DNA from: Stenotrophomonas sp. 278
GTDB taxonomy: Bacteria > Pseudomonadota > Gammaproteobacteria > Xanthomonadales > Xanthomonadaceae
Length of the DNA stretch: 47,225 nucleotides
Reading direction: 5' to 3'
NCBI RefSeq assembly: GCF_003935715.1
Contig: NZ_RHPP01000016.1
Location: 1-47,225 of the forward strand
The first letter of the stretch is position 1; each line of letters begins with the position of its first letter. The translations under genes and the position numbers were made by a program. This document shows positions 7,619 through 17,278 of this stretch, piece by piece. The notes below the pieces were generated by a model. That model had not been told where the DNA came from. It was given only the letters and a program-made list of their open reading frames with translations, and ran no database searches.

Positions 7619-8236
7619 ATGCTGCTCTCCATCATCTATCTCATCGCCATTTCCGCCGAAGCCATGACCGGCGCGCTGTCGGCCGGACGCCGCCGCATGG
7701 ACCTGTTCGGCGTGATCATCATCGCCTGTGTGACCGCGCTCGGGGGTGGTTCGCTGCGCGACATCGTGCTCGGGCACTACCCGCTGGGCTGGGTAAAGCA
7801 TCCGGAGTATCTGGGCTTCACCATCTGTGCGGCGCTGATCGCGACCTGGCTGGCGCGCTGGATGCATCACTTCCGGCGCACGTTCCTGGTGCTGGACGGG
7901 CTGGGACTGGTGGCGTTCACGCTGATTGGCTGCGCGGTGGCGCGCGAGGCCGGCCATGCCGCGCCGATCGTGTTGATTGCGGGGATGTTGACCGGCGCGT
8001 TTGGTGGCGTGCTGCGCGATGTGCTGTGCAACGAGGTGCCGCTGATTTTCCAGAAGGAACTGTATGCCGTGGTGACGTTGCTGACCGGTGCGGCGTATCT
8101 GGGATTGCTGGAGCTGGGGGTGTCGTTGAATGCCGCTACGTTGTGGTGTTTGGGCGGCGGTTTTGCGTTCCGATTGTTGGCGATTCATTTCCGGTGGGAG
8201 ATGCCGAAGTTCGTGTACCGGGATGAGGTGCATTAG
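7619..8236 (+). CDS. Glycine transporter family membrane protein (UPF0126/TRIC type)
   Basis: A 205-residue inner-membrane protein with the two-fold repeat typical of the UPF0126 family: each half holds a helix pair ending in a GGxLRD motif (ALGGGSLRDIVLG near residue 43 and TGAFGGVLRDVLCNE near 128). About six to seven hydrophobic segments are present. The family is structurally related to TRIC cation channels and is annotated as a glycine transporter in part because of its link with glycine riboswitches, as here. I start at ATG 7619; an upstream in-frame ATG at 7568 would begin inside the leader hairpin and code for an unlikely basic tail. Direction of transport cannot be read from sequence. 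Confidence 0.92.
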   Translation: MLLSIIYLIAISAEAMTGALSAGRRRMDLFGVIIIACVTALGGGSLRDIVLGHYPLGWVKHPEYLGFTICAALIATWLARWMHHFRRTFLVLDGLGLVAFTLIGCAVAREAGHAAPIVLIAGMLTGAFGGVLRDVLCNEVPLIFQKELYAVVTLLTGAAYLGLLELGVSLNAATLWCLGGGFAFRLLAIHFRWEMPKFVYRDEVH

Positions 8237-8259
8237 CACCGAATCCCGGTACGCGAACG

Positions 8260-8284
8260 GTAGCAATGGACCGTTGGTCCGTTG
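8260..8284 (+). repeat. SMAG-type palindromic repeat
   Basis: GTAG is followed by CAATGGACC, loop GTT, GGTCCGTTG: a 9-bp stem with one G-T type mismatch. It lies after the glycine-transporter gene and may protect its 3' end. Confidence 0.75.
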
Positions 8285-8290
8285 ACCTTC

Positions 8291-8349
8291 CATGACCATT
8301 GTCATGTGAGACATAAGCGGGCCATCTGTATCATGGGTGGCCCGTTCTT
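8291..8349 (+). promoter_or_regulatory. Perfect CATGAC/GTCATG palindrome and terminator-like hairpin upstream of mdtABC
   Basis: CATGAC-CATT-GTCATG (8291-8306) is a perfect inverted repeat and could be a repressor operator. It is followed by a hairpin (CGGGCCA at 8318-8324, TGGCCCG at 8338-8344) and TTCTT, which resembles a weak intrinsic terminator of the upstream gene. The rest of the 238-bp gap (8237-8474) shows nothing else I can name. Confidence 0.4.
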
Positions 8350-8474
8350 CTGAACGGCATCCAGCCAATGGCCGTGGTTCGCCCGCGGTCTGCCAGACAC
8401 CCTCCCCCGTTGCTCCGATCTGCCGCTTGCGGCCGGTCCCCATGGACGCACTGCTCTGCCCGAGGGTGCGCAGG

Positions 8475-9629
8475 ATGCGTATGTCTTCACCTCGCCTGAC
8501 CAAGCCCCTGCTGATTGTTGCCGCCGTTGGACTTGCCGCCGTTGCTGGCTGGAAGCTGCTCGCGCCCGGCAGCGTCGCTCCCGCCGAACGACCGCCACAG
8601 GCGACCCCGGTACGCGTGGCAACGGCCAGCCAGGAAGACCTGGTGGTGCGGCTGAAGGCGCTTGGCACGGTCACCCCGTTGAACACGGTCAGCCTGCGCA
8701 GCCGCGTGGATGGCGAGCTGCTGCGACTGACATTCGCCGAGGGCCAGCACGTGAAGGCCGGCGACCTGATCGCCGAGATTGACCCGCGTCCGTTCCAGGT
8801 GCAGCTGGCGCGTGCGCTGGGCACCCAGCAGCAGAACCTGGCCGAGCTGGACAACGCCCGCAGCCAGCTCAAGCGCTTCGAGGAACTGCAGCGGCAGAGT
8901 TTCGTCTCGGCGCAGGATCTGAACGACCAGCGCAGCAAGGTGCGCCAGCTGGAAGGCCGCCGCCAGACCGACCAGGCCGCGGTGGATGAAGCCCGCCTGC
9001 AGCTGCAGTACACCCGCATCACCGCACCGGTGGCCGGACGCATGGGCCTGCGCAACGTGGACGTGGGCAACCTGGTCCGCAGTGGTGACACCGAACCGCT
9101 GGCCACCATCACCCAGACCACGCCGATCAGCGTGCTGTTCACCGTGCCCGAACCGGATCTGCCGGCGGTGGTGACCGCTGCGCGCGCCAATCCGCAGCTG
9201 ACCGTGGAAGCTTGGGACCGCGAAGAGCGCCAGGCGCTGGGCAACGGCGTGCTGTCCAGCCTCGACAACCGCATCGACACCGCCACCGGTACGCTGAAGC
9301 TGCGCGCGCAGTTCGCCAATGCCGACGAAGCCCTGTTCCCGAACCAGTTCGTCAACGTGCGTCTGCAGGTCAGCAGCGCCGACAGCGTGGTCATTCCCAA
9401 TGCCGCTGTGCAGTTCGGCAGCAAGGGCAGCTACGTGTATGTGATTGCGCCGGACAACACCTCGCACCTGCGCAACGTGGTGCTCGGCCCGGCCGACGGT
9501 GAACGCGTGGCAGTACGCGAGGGGTTGAAAGCGGGCGAGAACGTGGTGGTGGAAGGTATTGATGGCCTGCGCGACGGTGCCCCCGTGTTGATCGTGACCG
9601 AGGCGGACAGCGCGCGGAAAGGCGCATGA
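8475..9629 (+). CDS. mdtA: RND efflux periplasmic adaptor (MdtA/SmeI type)
   Basis: A 384-residue membrane-fusion protein that links the inner-membrane RND pump to an outer-membrane channel. It has an N-terminal membrane anchor (residues 11-26), a first half-lipoyl segment ([30 protein letters not shown]), an alpha-hairpin coiled coil ([22 protein letters not shown] to VDEARLQLQ), a second half-lipoyl segment ([13 protein letters not shown]) and beta-barrel and membrane-proximal domains. No lipobox Cys is present. ATG at 8475 or 8481 is the start; both have purine-rich sequence ahead. The frame also runs back to 8337 without family similarity. It overlaps mdtB by 4 bp (ATGA), so translation is coupled. 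Confidence 0.93.
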   Translation: MRMSSPRLTKPLLIVAAVGLAAVAGWKLLAPGSVAPAERPPQATPVRVATASQEDLVVRLKALGTVTPLNTVSLRSRVDGELLRLTFAEGQHVKAGDLIAEIDPRPFQVQLARALGTQQQNLAELDNARSQLKRFEELQRQSFVSAQDLNDQRSKVRQLEGRRQTDQAAVDEARLQLQYTRITAPVAGRMGLRNVDVGNLVRSGDTEPLATITQTTPISVLFTVPEPDLPAVVTAARANPQLTVEAWDREERQALGNGVLSSLDNRIDTATGTLKLRAQFANADEALFPNQFVNVRLQVSSADSVVIPNAAVQFGSKGSYVYVIAPDNTSHLRNVVLGPADGERVAVREGLKAGENVVVEGIDGLRDGAPVLIVTEADSARKGA

Positions 9630-12600
9630 ACCTCTCCCGCCCGTTCATCGAGCGCCCGGTTGCGACCACGCTACTGATGGTGGCGCTGCTGCTGTCCGGC
9701 GTGCTGGCGTATCGGCTGCTGCCGGTCGCCGCCCTGCCGCAGGTGGACTACCCGATCATCCAGGTGACCACGCTGTATCCAGGCGCGAGCCCGGGCGTGA
9801 CCACCAGTGCCGTGACCGCGCCGCTGGAGCGCCAGCTGGGGCAGATTCCCGGGCTGAAGCAGATGTCGTCCACCAGCTCCGGGGGTGCGTCGGTGATCAC
9901 CCTGCAGTTCACCCTGGACGTTGCATTGGGCGTGGCTGAGCAGGAAGTGCAGGCAGCGATCAACGCGGCCGGCAGTTTCCTGCCCGACGACCTGCCGGTG
10001 CCGCCGGTGTACCGCAAGGTCAATCCCGCCGACACGCCGATTCTGACTCTGGCCGTAACTTCGCAGAGCCTGGCCCTGCCGCAGGTGTATGACCTGGTCG
10101 ACACGCGCATGGCACAGCGCCTGTCGCAGCTGCCGGGCGTGGGCCTGGTCAGCCTGGCCGGCGGGCAGCGTCCGGCGGTGCGCATCCAGGTCAACCCGAC
10201 CGCGCTGGCCGCCAATGGCCTGAGCATGGCGCATATCCGCGACGCGATTGGGGCCGCCAACGTCAACCTGCCCAAGGGCAGCTTCGATGGCCCCACCCGC
10301 GCGATCATGCTTGATGCCAATGACCAGATGCGCTCGGTGCAGGAGTACCGGCAGCTGATCCTGGCCTACCGCGACGGCGCACCGCTGCGCCTGGGCGACG
10401 TGGCCACGGTGGAAGACGGGGCCGAGAACCGGCAGCTCGCGGCCTGGTCCGGTACCACGCCGGCGGTGCTGATCAACATCCAGCGCCAACCCGGCGCGAA
10501 CGTGATCGCGGTGGTGGACCGCGTGCGCACCCTGCTGCCACAGTTGCAGGCCTCGCTGCCCAAGGGCGTGGACGTGGTGGTGCTGAGCGACCGCACCGAA
10601 TCGATCCGCGCCTCCATCCGCGGCGTGCAGCACGAACTGGTGATCGCCATCGCATTGGTGGTGATGGTCACCTTTGTGTTCCTGCGCAACATTCCGGCCA
10701 CGATCATTCCCAGCATTGCCGTGCCGTTGTCACTGGTGGGCACCTTCGGGGTGATGCTGCTGGCGGGTTTCTCGCTCAACAACCTGACCCTGATGGCGCT
10801 GACCATCGCCACCGGCTTCGTGGTCGACGATGCGATCGTGATGCTGGAGAACATCGCGCGTCACCTGGAGCGCGGTGAGACACCGCGCCAGGCGGCGCTG
10901 AAGGGGGCGAAGCAGATCGGCTTCACCCTGATCTCGCTGACCTTGTCGCTGATTGCGGTGCTGATCCCGCTGCTGTTCATGGCCGACGTGGTCGGCAAGC
11001 TGTTCCATGAGTTCGCGATCACCCTGGCGGTGGCGATCGGCATCTCGCTGCTGGTGTCGCTGACGCTCACGCCGATGATGTGCGCGCGCCTGCTCAGGGC
11101 CGGCCATGCCACCCGGCGCGATCCGGACGGGCAGGAATCGGCCCAGCAGGGCGACCCGTTCGACCGCGTGGTGGCGATGTACGACCGCCAGCTGCACTGG
11201 GTGCTGCAACGCCAGCCGCTGATGCTGGGGGCCACCGTGGCCACGCTGCTGCTGACCGCACTGCTGTACCTGTGGGTGCCGAAGGGCTTCTTCCCGGTGC
11301 AGGACGCTGGTCTGATCCAGGGCATCAGCGAGGCACCGCAGTCGATCTCGTTCCAGGCCATGGCCCATCGCCAGCAGGCGCTGGCCGATGCCCTGCTGCA
11401 GGACGAGGACGTCGCCAGCCTGTCGTCCTACATCGGCGTGGATGCCAGCAATGCCACGCTCAACAGTGGTCGCCTGCTGATCGAGCTCAAGCCCCACGCA
11501 CAACGCGACGCCGGCGCACAGGCCATCATCGAGCGCCTGCAGCAACGTGTTGCACAGGTGCCCGGCATCCGTCTGTACCTGCAGCCGGTGCAGGAGCTGG
11601 GGATCGAGGACCGGATCAGCCGCACCCAGTACCAGTTCACCCTGACCAGCCCGGACAACGCCCAGCTCGCGCAGTGGACACCGAAGCTGTTGGCGCATCT
11701 GCAGCAGCAGGCTGCACTGAAAGACGTGGCCAGCGACCTGCAGGACCGTGGCCTGCAGGCGCACGTGGTGATCGACCGGGTCGCGGCGGCGCGCCTGGGC
11801 ATCAGCGTGGATGCGGTCGCCGATGCGCTGTATGACGCGTTCGGGCAACGCCAGATCTCCACCATCTTCACCCAGGCCAACCAGTATCGCGTGGTGCTGG
11901 AGGCACGGCCGGATGCCGCGTTTGGGCCGGATGCAATCGAGCGCATCCATGTGGCCGGTGTCGATGGCCGACCGGTACCGCTGAGTGGCATCGCCCGCAT
12001 CGAACAGCGCCCGGCGCATCTGCTGATCAATCACGTCGGGCAGTTCCCGGCGGTGACGTTCTCGTTCAACCTCGCGCCGGACGCGTCACTGGGCGAAGCG
12101 GTGGCCAGCATCGAGGGCGCGCGCAACGCCATCGGCCTGCCGGCCAGCGTGGAACTGCGCCTGCAAGGTGCCGCCGACGCCTTCCGCGCCTCGCTTTCCA
12201 GCACGCTGTGGTTGGTACTGGCCGCCGTGGTGGTGATGTATCTGGTCCTGGGTGTGCTGTATGAGAGCTTCATCCATCCGATCACCATTCTGTCCACCCT
12301 GCCCTCGGCGACCGTCGGCGCGCTGCTGGCGCTGCTGCTGAGTGGTCGCAGCCTGGACCTGATCGCGGTGATCGGCATCGTGCTGCTGATCGGGCTGGTG
12401 AAGAAGAACGCGATCATGATGATCGACTTCGCACTGGAGGCCGAACGCGAGCATGGCCTGGCTCCACGCCAGGCGATCCACCAGGCCGCGCTGCTGCGCT
12501 TCCGCCCGATTCTGATGACTACACTGGCGGCACTGTTTGGCGCGATCCCGCTGATGTTTGCCAGCGGCTCCGGCGCGGAGCTGCGCCAGCCGCTGGGCTG

Positions 12601-12730
12601 GGTGATGGTCGGCGGGCTGATCGTCAGCCAGGTGCTCACCTTGTTCACCACGCCGGTGATCTACCTGTTCTTCGATCGCTTCCGCCGCCGCGAAGCGTCT
12701 GATGAAGCTGCGGTCGAGGCCAACGCATGA
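9626..12730 (+). CDS. mdtB: RND multidrug efflux transporter, first subunit (MdtB/SmeJ type)
   Basis: A 1034-residue proton-driven inner-membrane pump with 12 predicted membrane helices and two large periplasmic loops. The N-terminus ([19 protein letters not shown], then [24 protein letters not shown]) and the TM4 proton-relay pair [17 protein letters not shown] match the MdtB family closely, and the length is near the 1040 residues of E. coli MdtB. MdtB and MdtC work as a B2C heterotrimer. Four-base overlaps join it to mdtA upstream and mdtC downstream. No outer-membrane factor gene is in the operon, so a TolC-type channel encoded elsewhere must be used. Confidence 0.96.
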   Translation: MNLSRPFIERPVATTLLMVALLLSGVLAYRLLPVAALPQVDYPIIQVTTLYPGASPGVTTSAVTAPLERQLGQIPGLKQMSSTSSGGASVITLQFTLDVALGVAEQEVQAAINAAGSFLPDDLPVPPVYRKVNPADTPILTLAVTSQSLALPQVYDLVDTRMAQRLSQLPGVGLVSLAGGQRPAVRIQVNPTALAANGLSMAHIRDAIGAANVNLPKGSFDGPTRAIMLDANDQMRSVQEYRQLILAYRDGAPLRLGDVATVEDGAENRQLAAWSGTTPAVLINIQRQPGANVIAVVDRVRTLLPQLQASLPKGVDVVVLSDRTESIRASIRGVQHELVIAIALVVMVTFVFLRNIPATIIPSIAVPLSLVGTFGVMLLAGFSLNNLTLMALTIATGFVVDDAIVMLENIARHLERGETPRQAALKGAKQIGFTLISLTLSLIAVLIPLLFMADVVGKLFHEFAITLAVAIGISLLVSLTLTPMMCARLLRAGHATRRDPDGQESAQQGDPFDRVVAMYDRQLHWVLQRQPLMLGATVATLLLTALLYLWVPKGFFPVQDAGLIQGISEAPQSISFQAMAHRQQALADALLQDEDVASLSSYIGVDASNATLNSGRLLIELKPHAQRDAGAQAIIERLQQRVAQVPGIRLYLQPVQELGIEDRISRTQYQFTLTSPDNAQLAQWTPKLLAHLQQQAALKDVASDLQDRGLQAHVVIDRVAAARLGISVDAVADALYDAFGQRQISTIFTQANQYRVVLEARPDAAFGPDAIERIHVAGVDGRPVPLSGIARIEQRPAHLLINHVGQFPAVTFSFNLAPDASLGEAVASIEGARNAIGLPASVELRLQGAADAFRASLSSTLWLVLAAVVVMYLVLGVLYESFIHPITILSTLPSATVGALLALLLSGRSLDLIAVIGIVLLIGLVKKNAIMMIDFALEAEREHGLAPRQAIHQAALLRFRPILMTTLAALFGAIPLMFASGSGAELRQPLGWVMVGGLIVSQVLTLFTTPVIYLFFDRFRRREASDEAAVEANA

Positions 12731-15700
12731 CTCCGCTGTCGCGGGTGATCGGCTGGTTCGTGCTGCACCCGGTGGCGACCACGCTGCTGGCGGTGGCGGT
12801 GGTGCTGGCGGGTCTGCTGGGCCTGCGCCTGCTGCCGGTCGCCCCGCTGCCGCAGGTGGACTACCCGGCCATCAACGTGCGCGCCAGCCTGCCCGGGGCC
12901 AGCCCGGAGTCGATGGCTGCCAATGTGGCTACGCCATTGGAGCGCGCGCTCGGCACCCTGCCAGGGCTGACCCGGATTGATTCGGCCAGTACCCAGGGTT
13001 CCACCCAGGTGGAGCTGCAGTTCGAACTCGGCGTGGATGTGGACAGCGCCGCACGCGAAGTGCAGGCGGCAATCAACGCCTCGCGTGCGCAGCTGCCCAG
13101 CGGCATGCCGGGCATGCCGCAGTACCACAAGGTCAATCCATCGCAGGCTCCTATTCTGGCCCTGGCACTCAGTTCGGACAGCCTGTCGCCGGGCCAGGTC
13201 TATGACGTGGCCTCCACGGTGATCGCGCAGAAGCTGGCGCAGATACCGGGGGTGGGTGAGGTCCAGGTCGGCGGCAGTTCGTTGCCAGCCGTGCGCGTGT
13301 CACTCGACCCGAATGCGCTGAACCAATATCGGATCGCACTCGACGACGTTGCGGCCGCCATCCGCAATGCCAACGCGCTCAAACCGCTGGGTAGTGTCGC
13401 CAGCGGATCGCAGCAGTGGCAGCTGGATGCCACTCTGCAGCTGCGCACCGCCGCCGAGTATCGAGACCTCATCGTCGCCCTGCGTGACGGGCGTCCGGTG
13501 TTCCTGCGCGATGTGGCCACGGTCGGCGAAGGCGTGGAGGACCGTTACGCCAGCGGCTTCCACAACGAACGTCCGGCGGTGCTGGTGATTGTCAGTCGCC
13601 AGCCCGACGCCAACATCATCGAAACGGTGGACGCGATCACCGCGCAGATGGACACCTTGCAGGCCCTGCTGCCGGCCAGCGTGGAGATGCACCTGGTGAT
13701 GGACCGCTCGCCGGTGATCCGCGCCACCCTGCGTGAAGCCGAACTCACTCTGGTGCTGGCCATCGCCCTGGTGGTGCTGGTGGTGCTCGGTTTCCTCGGC
13801 CACTGGCGTGCGGCGCTGATCCCCAGCGCGGCGATTCCGGTATCGCTGCTCGGCGCGCTGGCGGTGATCGCGCTGCTGGGCTTCTCGCTCAACACGCTGT
13901 CGCTGATGGCGCTGATCGTGGCCGCCGTGCTGGTGGTGGATGACGCCATCGTGGTGCTGGAAAACATCGCCCGGCATCGCGAACTGGGGGCATCGCCACT
14001 GCAGGCGGCGCTGAAGGGTGCCGGCGAGGTAGGTGCGACCTTGCTGTCGATGAACATCGCACTTGCCATCGTGTTCGTGTCGATTCTGTTCCTGGATGAC
14101 TTCGTCGAACGCCTGTTCCGCGAGTTCTCGCTGACCCTGGTCGCGGCCATGGGCGTGTCGTTGCTGGTGTCACTGAGCCTCACCCCGATGCTGTGTGCCC
14201 GCCTGCTCGGCGCGCCGCGCAGCACGCCCGGCAGCCGGCTCCAGCGCGCCGGCAAGACGCTGTTCGAGCGCCTGCGCGATGCCTATGTGCACAGCCTGGC
14301 CCGGGTGCTCCGCCGGCTGACGATCCCGCTGCTGCTGTTCGTGACAGTCATCGGCTTGAACGTGTGGCTGTTCCAGCAGGTGCCCAAGGGCATCGTGCCC
14401 AAGCAGGACACTGCCCAGCTGCGTGGCTTTGCCCGCGGCGACGATGGCCTCAGCTTCCAGGTGATGCAACCCAAGATCGATGCCTACCGCAAGCTGCTGC
14501 TGGCTGACCCGGCCATCAGCGACATCATCGGGTATGTCGGCGGCCGCAACGGGGTCAACAACGCTTTCATCATGATCAAGATGAAGCCCCTGTCCGAGCG
14601 CCGCGTCTCCAGCCAGCAGGTGATCGACCGGTTGCGCGCCAACCTGCCGAAGATTCCCGGCGGCGGCCTGTTCCTGTGGGTGGACCAGGACATCAAGCTG
14701 GAAGGCGGCGGCGACAGCGGGCAGTACGAGTTCCAGTTGCTGTCGGCCGATCTGCAGCCGCTGCGCGAATGGGCTCCGAAAGTGAGCGAGGCGCTGCGCG
14801 CCCTGCCCGAACTGGTGGATGTGGAATCACAGGGCGACCAGGGCATGCGTCAGGTGGTGCTGGATATCGACCGTGACGCCGCCGCGCGGCTCGGCGTGGA
14901 CATGCGCATGATCGCCTCGGTGCTCAACAACGCCTTCAGCCAGCGCCAGGTGGCCACGTTGTATGACACCCTCAACCAGTACCGGGTGGTGATGGAACTG
15001 GACCCGCGTTACACCCAGGACCCGACCACGCTGGAGCAGATACATGTCATCGGCAGGGATGGCCAGCGCCTGCCGCTGTCGGCGGTGGCGAGTTGGCGCT
15101 ATGGCATGGCCCCGGACCGCATCTATCACAGCCAGCAGTTCGCTTCGATCTGGATCGAGTTCGCGTTGGCCCCGGGGGTCAGCCTGGACCAGGCGGTGCA
15201 GGCGATTGACCGTGCCATGGCGGGCATCATGCTGCCCACGCACGTGCAGGCACGACTGAGCGGCGAAGCCGGCGGGCTGGAGCAGCTGCGCGGCCGTCAG
15301 CTGTGGCTGGTGCTCGGCGCGATGCTGGCGGTGTACCTGGTACTGGGCATTCTGTATGAAAGCGCGGTGCTGCCGCTGGCGATTCTTTCCACGCTGCCTT
15401 CAGCGGGTGTGGGGGCATTGCTCGCGTTGATGGCATTCGGCAACGAACTGAATCTGATCTCGCTGCTCGGCCTGTTCCTGTTGGTCGGCGTTGTCATGAA
15501 GAACACGATTCTGATCATCGACTTCGCATTGTCGGCCGAACGTGGTCGCGGGTTGTCGCCACACGACGCGATCATGGACGCAGCGCGCCTGCGCTTCCGT
15601 CCGATTCTGATGACCAGCGTGGCGGCGCTGCTGGGCTGTCTGCCGCTGATGCTGGCGACGGGCGAAGGCTGGGAGATGCGCCAGCCGCTGGGCATTGCGA

Positions 15701-15792
15701 TCGTCGGCGGGTTGCTGGTCAGCCAGTGGCTGACCTTGTACACCACGCCGGCGATCTATCTGGCGTTGGCGAAGTTGCGTCGGCCGACGTGA
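12727..15792 (+). CDS. mdtC: RND multidrug efflux transporter, second subunit (MdtC/SmeK type)
   Basis: A 1021-residue RND pump paralogous to the preceding gene, starting with [19 protein letters not shown] and [20 protein letters not shown]. The TM4 motif [17 protein letters not shown] keeps the two Asp of the proton relay. E. coli MdtC has 1025 residues. The one-adaptor, two-pump order is that of MdtABC and of the Stenotrophomonas SmeIJK system; I infer orthology with the latter from family and order. The ATG overlaps the mdtB stop (ATGA). It converges with the DAHP synthase gene across a SMAG pair. Confidence 0.96.
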   Translation: MTPLSRVIGWFVLHPVATTLLAVAVVLAGLLGLRLLPVAPLPQVDYPAINVRASLPGASPESMAANVATPLERALGTLPGLTRIDSASTQGSTQVELQFELGVDVDSAAREVQAAINASRAQLPSGMPGMPQYHKVNPSQAPILALALSSDSLSPGQVYDVASTVIAQKLAQIPGVGEVQVGGSSLPAVRVSLDPNALNQYRIALDDVAAAIRNANALKPLGSVASGSQQWQLDATLQLRTAAEYRDLIVALRDGRPVFLRDVATVGEGVEDRYASGFHNERPAVLVIVSRQPDANIIETVDAITAQMDTLQALLPASVEMHLVMDRSPVIRATLREAELTLVLAIALVVLVVLGFLGHWRAALIPSAAIPVSLLGALAVIALLGFSLNTLSLMALIVAAVLVVDDAIVVLENIARHRELGASPLQAALKGAGEVGATLLSMNIALAIVFVSILFLDDFVERLFREFSLTLVAAMGVSLLVSLSLTPMLCARLLGAPRSTPGSRLQRAGKTLFERLRDAYVHSLARVLRRLTIPLLLFVTVIGLNVWLFQQVPKGIVPKQDTAQLRGFARGDDGLSFQVMQPKIDAYRKLLLADPAISDIIGYVGGRNGVNNAFIMIKMKPLSERRVSSQQVIDRLRANLPKIPGGGLFLWVDQDIKLEGGGDSGQYEFQLLSADLQPLREWAPKVSEALRALPELVDVESQGDQGMRQVVLDIDRDAAARLGVDMRMIASVLNNAFSQRQVATLYDTLNQYRVVMELDPRYTQDPTTLEQIHVIGRDGQRLPLSAVASWRYGMAPDRIYHSQQFASIWIEFALAPGVSLDQAVQAIDRAMAGIMLPTHVQARLSGEAGGLEQLRGRQLWLVLGAMLAVYLVLGILYESAVLPLAILSTLPSAGVGALLALMAFGNELNLISLLGLFLLVGVVMKNTILIIDFALSAERGRGLSPHDAIMDAARLRFRPILMTSVAALLGCLPLMLATGEGWEMRQPLGIAIVGGLLVSQWLTLYTTPAIYLALAKLRRPT

Positions 15793-15797
15793 ACGGC

Positions 15798-15820
15798 AGC
15801 GGGGCAGAGCCCCGCTCTAC
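15798..15820 (-). repeat. SMAG-type palindromic repeat (minus-strand orientation)
   Basis: AGCGGGGC-AGA-GCCCCGCT followed by CTAC: GTAG plus palindrome on the minus strand, 5 bp after the mdtC stop. Confidence 0.8.
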
Positions 15821-15824
15821 ATAT

Positions 15825-15848
15825 GTAGTGCCGGGCCATGCCCGGCAA
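15825..15848 (+). repeat. SMAG-type palindromic repeat
   Basis: GTAG followed by TGCCGGGC-CAT-GCCCGGCA. It forms an inverted pair with 15798-15820 between the convergent mdtC and DAHP synthase genes. Confidence 0.8.
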
Positions 15849-15862
15849 CGCGCGATCACCAA

Positions 15863-16936
15863 CTACGCCGCCTCACTCAACCGCGCCTCACGGCGCGCGC
15901 GCACGGCCTGCGCCAGCGACTCCAGCACCTCCACCGACGCATCCCAGCCGATGCAGCCATCGGTGATGCTCTGTCCGTAGACCAGCGGCTGCCCGTCCAC
16001 CAGATCCTGGCGGCCCGCGACCAGATGGCTTTCCACCATCACCCCGACAATCCGCTGTTCGCCGGTGGCCAACTGCGCATTGATGTCCGCAATCACCTTG
16101 GGCTGATTCTCCGGATTCTTGCTGCTGTTGGCGTGGCTGGCATCAATCATCAAGCGCGCCGGCAGCTTGGCTTTGCCCAGGACCTGGCTGGCCGCTTCCA
16201 CGTTCTCCGCGTCGAAGTTCGGCACCTTGCCGCCACGCAGGATCACATGGCAGTCCGGATTGCCGGCGGTGGCCACGATGGCGGTGTCGCCCTGCTTTGT
16301 CACCGACAGGAAGTGATGCGGGTTGGACGCCGCGCCCACCGCATCAGCGGCGATCTTGATGTTGCCGTCAGTACCGTTCTTGAAGCCCACCGGGCAGGAC
16401 AGCCCCGAGGCCAGCTCACGGTGCACCTGGCTTTCGGTGGTGCGCGCACCAATCGCGCCCCAGGCCACCAGGTCGGCGATGTACTGCGGCGAGATCACAT
16501 CCAGGAATTCAACGCCGGCTGGCAGGCCGAGCTTGTTGATGTCACGCAGCAGGCCGCGGGCAATGCGCAGGCCCTTGTTGATCTGGAAGCTGCCGTCCAG
16601 GTCCGGGTCGTTGATGAGCCCCTTCCAGCCCACCGTGGTGCGCGGCTTCTCGAAGTACACGCGCATGACGATTTCCAGGTCGTCGGCGTAGGCGTCACGC
16701 AGCGGCTTCAGGCGCTGGGCGTACTCGATGGCGGCCACCGGGTCGTGGATCGAGCAGGGCCCGATCACCACGGCCAGGCGATCGTCACGACCGTGCAGGA
16801 TCTCGTGCAGGCGTGCACGCGAGGCGCTGACCGTGTCAGAAGCTTCATCGTCACAGGGCAGCATGGCGATCAGCTGCGCGGGCGGGGTCAGCGGTTCAAG
16901 TTTGCGGATGCGAAGGTCGTCGGTGTGCGGGGGCAT
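15863..16936 (-). CDS. aroG: 3-Deoxy-7-phosphoheptulonate (DAHP) synthase, class I, AroG-like
   Basis: A 357-residue enzyme condensing phosphoenolpyruvate and erythrose 4-phosphate, the first step of the shikimate pathway. Very close to AroG/AroF/AroH: VVIGPCSIHDPVAAIEYAQR (metal Cys in GPCSIHD), MRVYFEKPRTTVGWKGLIND (PEP-binding KPRT), GAIGARTTESQVHRELASG, GFKNGTDG, SHANSSK and GVMVESHL are all present. The N-terminal LIAML segment resembles AroG, but which aromatic acid inhibits it cannot be decided from sequence. ATG 16936 has AGGAGA 6 bases upstream. The gene is preceded by a leader peptide gene and terminator (16979-17111), so it is almost certainly controlled by transcription attenuation. 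Confidence 0.95.
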   Translation of the reverse strand: MPPHTDDLRIRKLEPLTPPAQLIAMLPCDDEASDTVSASRARLHEILHGRDDRLAVVIGPCSIHDPVAAIEYAQRLKPLRDAYADDLEIVMRVYFEKPRTTVGWKGLINDPDLDGSFQINKGLRIARGLLRDINKLGLPAGVEFLDVISPQYIADLVAWGAIGARTTESQVHRELASGLSCPVGFKNGTDGNIKIAADAVGAASNPHHFLSVTKQGDTAIVATAGNPDCHVILRGGKVPNFDAENVEAASQVLGKAKLPARLMIDASHANSSKNPENQPKVIADINAQLATGEQRIVGVMVESHLVAGRQDLVDGQPLVYGQSITDGCIGWDASVEVLESLAQAVRARREARLSEAA

Positions 16937-16978
16937 GGGGGTCTCCTGGAAGGTGGGGGTCCCCAGCGCGGCGGCAAC

Positions 16979-17008
16979 AAAAAAGCCGCCAGGTGCGCTG
17001 GCGGCTTT
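16979..17008 (-). terminator. Attenuator (rho-independent terminator) in the DAHP synthase leader
   Basis: On the minus strand AAAGCCGCCAG-CGCAC-CTGGCGGCTTTTTT makes an 8-bp GC-rich stem followed by a T run. It lies 23 bp after the leader peptide stop and 43 bp before the DAHP synthase start. The 5' arm (CCGCCAGCG) can also pair with CGCTGGCGG inside the leader peptide gene (17062-17054), giving the competing antiterminator. Confidence 0.9.
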
Positions 17009-17030
17009 CGGGAATGCGTCTGAAGTTTCT

Positions 17031-17111
17031 TCAGGGTGAGCGCAGTCCTTCCTCCGCCAGCGGCTTCGGAAAGTAATACCAAAAGTAAAAGCTGGCGCGG
17101 GCTGCGTTCAT
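17031..17111 (-). CDS. Leader peptide of the DAHP synthase attenuator (26 residues, aromatic run)
   Basis: ATG at 17111, stop TGA at 17033-17031. The peptide begins MNAARAS and continues FYFWYYF, seven aromatic residues in a row (Phe, Tyr, Phe, Trp, Tyr, Tyr, Phe), then PKPLAEEGLRSP. This is the classic sign of ribosome-mediated attenuation: ribosomes stalling at the aromatic codons for lack of charged tRNA leave 17063-17054 free to pair with the terminator's 5' arm and let transcription proceed. All three aromatic amino acids are sensed. I see no strong ribosome-binding site before the ATG. Confidence 0.88.
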   Translation of the reverse strand: MNAARASFYFWYYFPKPLAEEGLRSP

Positions 17112-17278
17112 TGGAGACTATTGATAGCACAGGGTTTCGGGGGCTGCCAACTGTTACATCCGCAACTGCAGCGCGCGGTTCACCCGCATCCCTGCCGGGC
17201 GGCAGGATGACTTCCGGCGCTAGATCGCCGCCGGTCGGCCCCTCAGGATGCGCTTAAACCCTGCCAGGAGTGTCGTGC

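Noticed and set aside
7511-9424. 637-codon minus-strand frame across the glycine-transporter and mdtA genes
   Set aside because: It is very rich in Ser, Arg and Thr, spans two well-supported genes and a SMAG repeat, and has no recognisable domain; codon-bias shadow.
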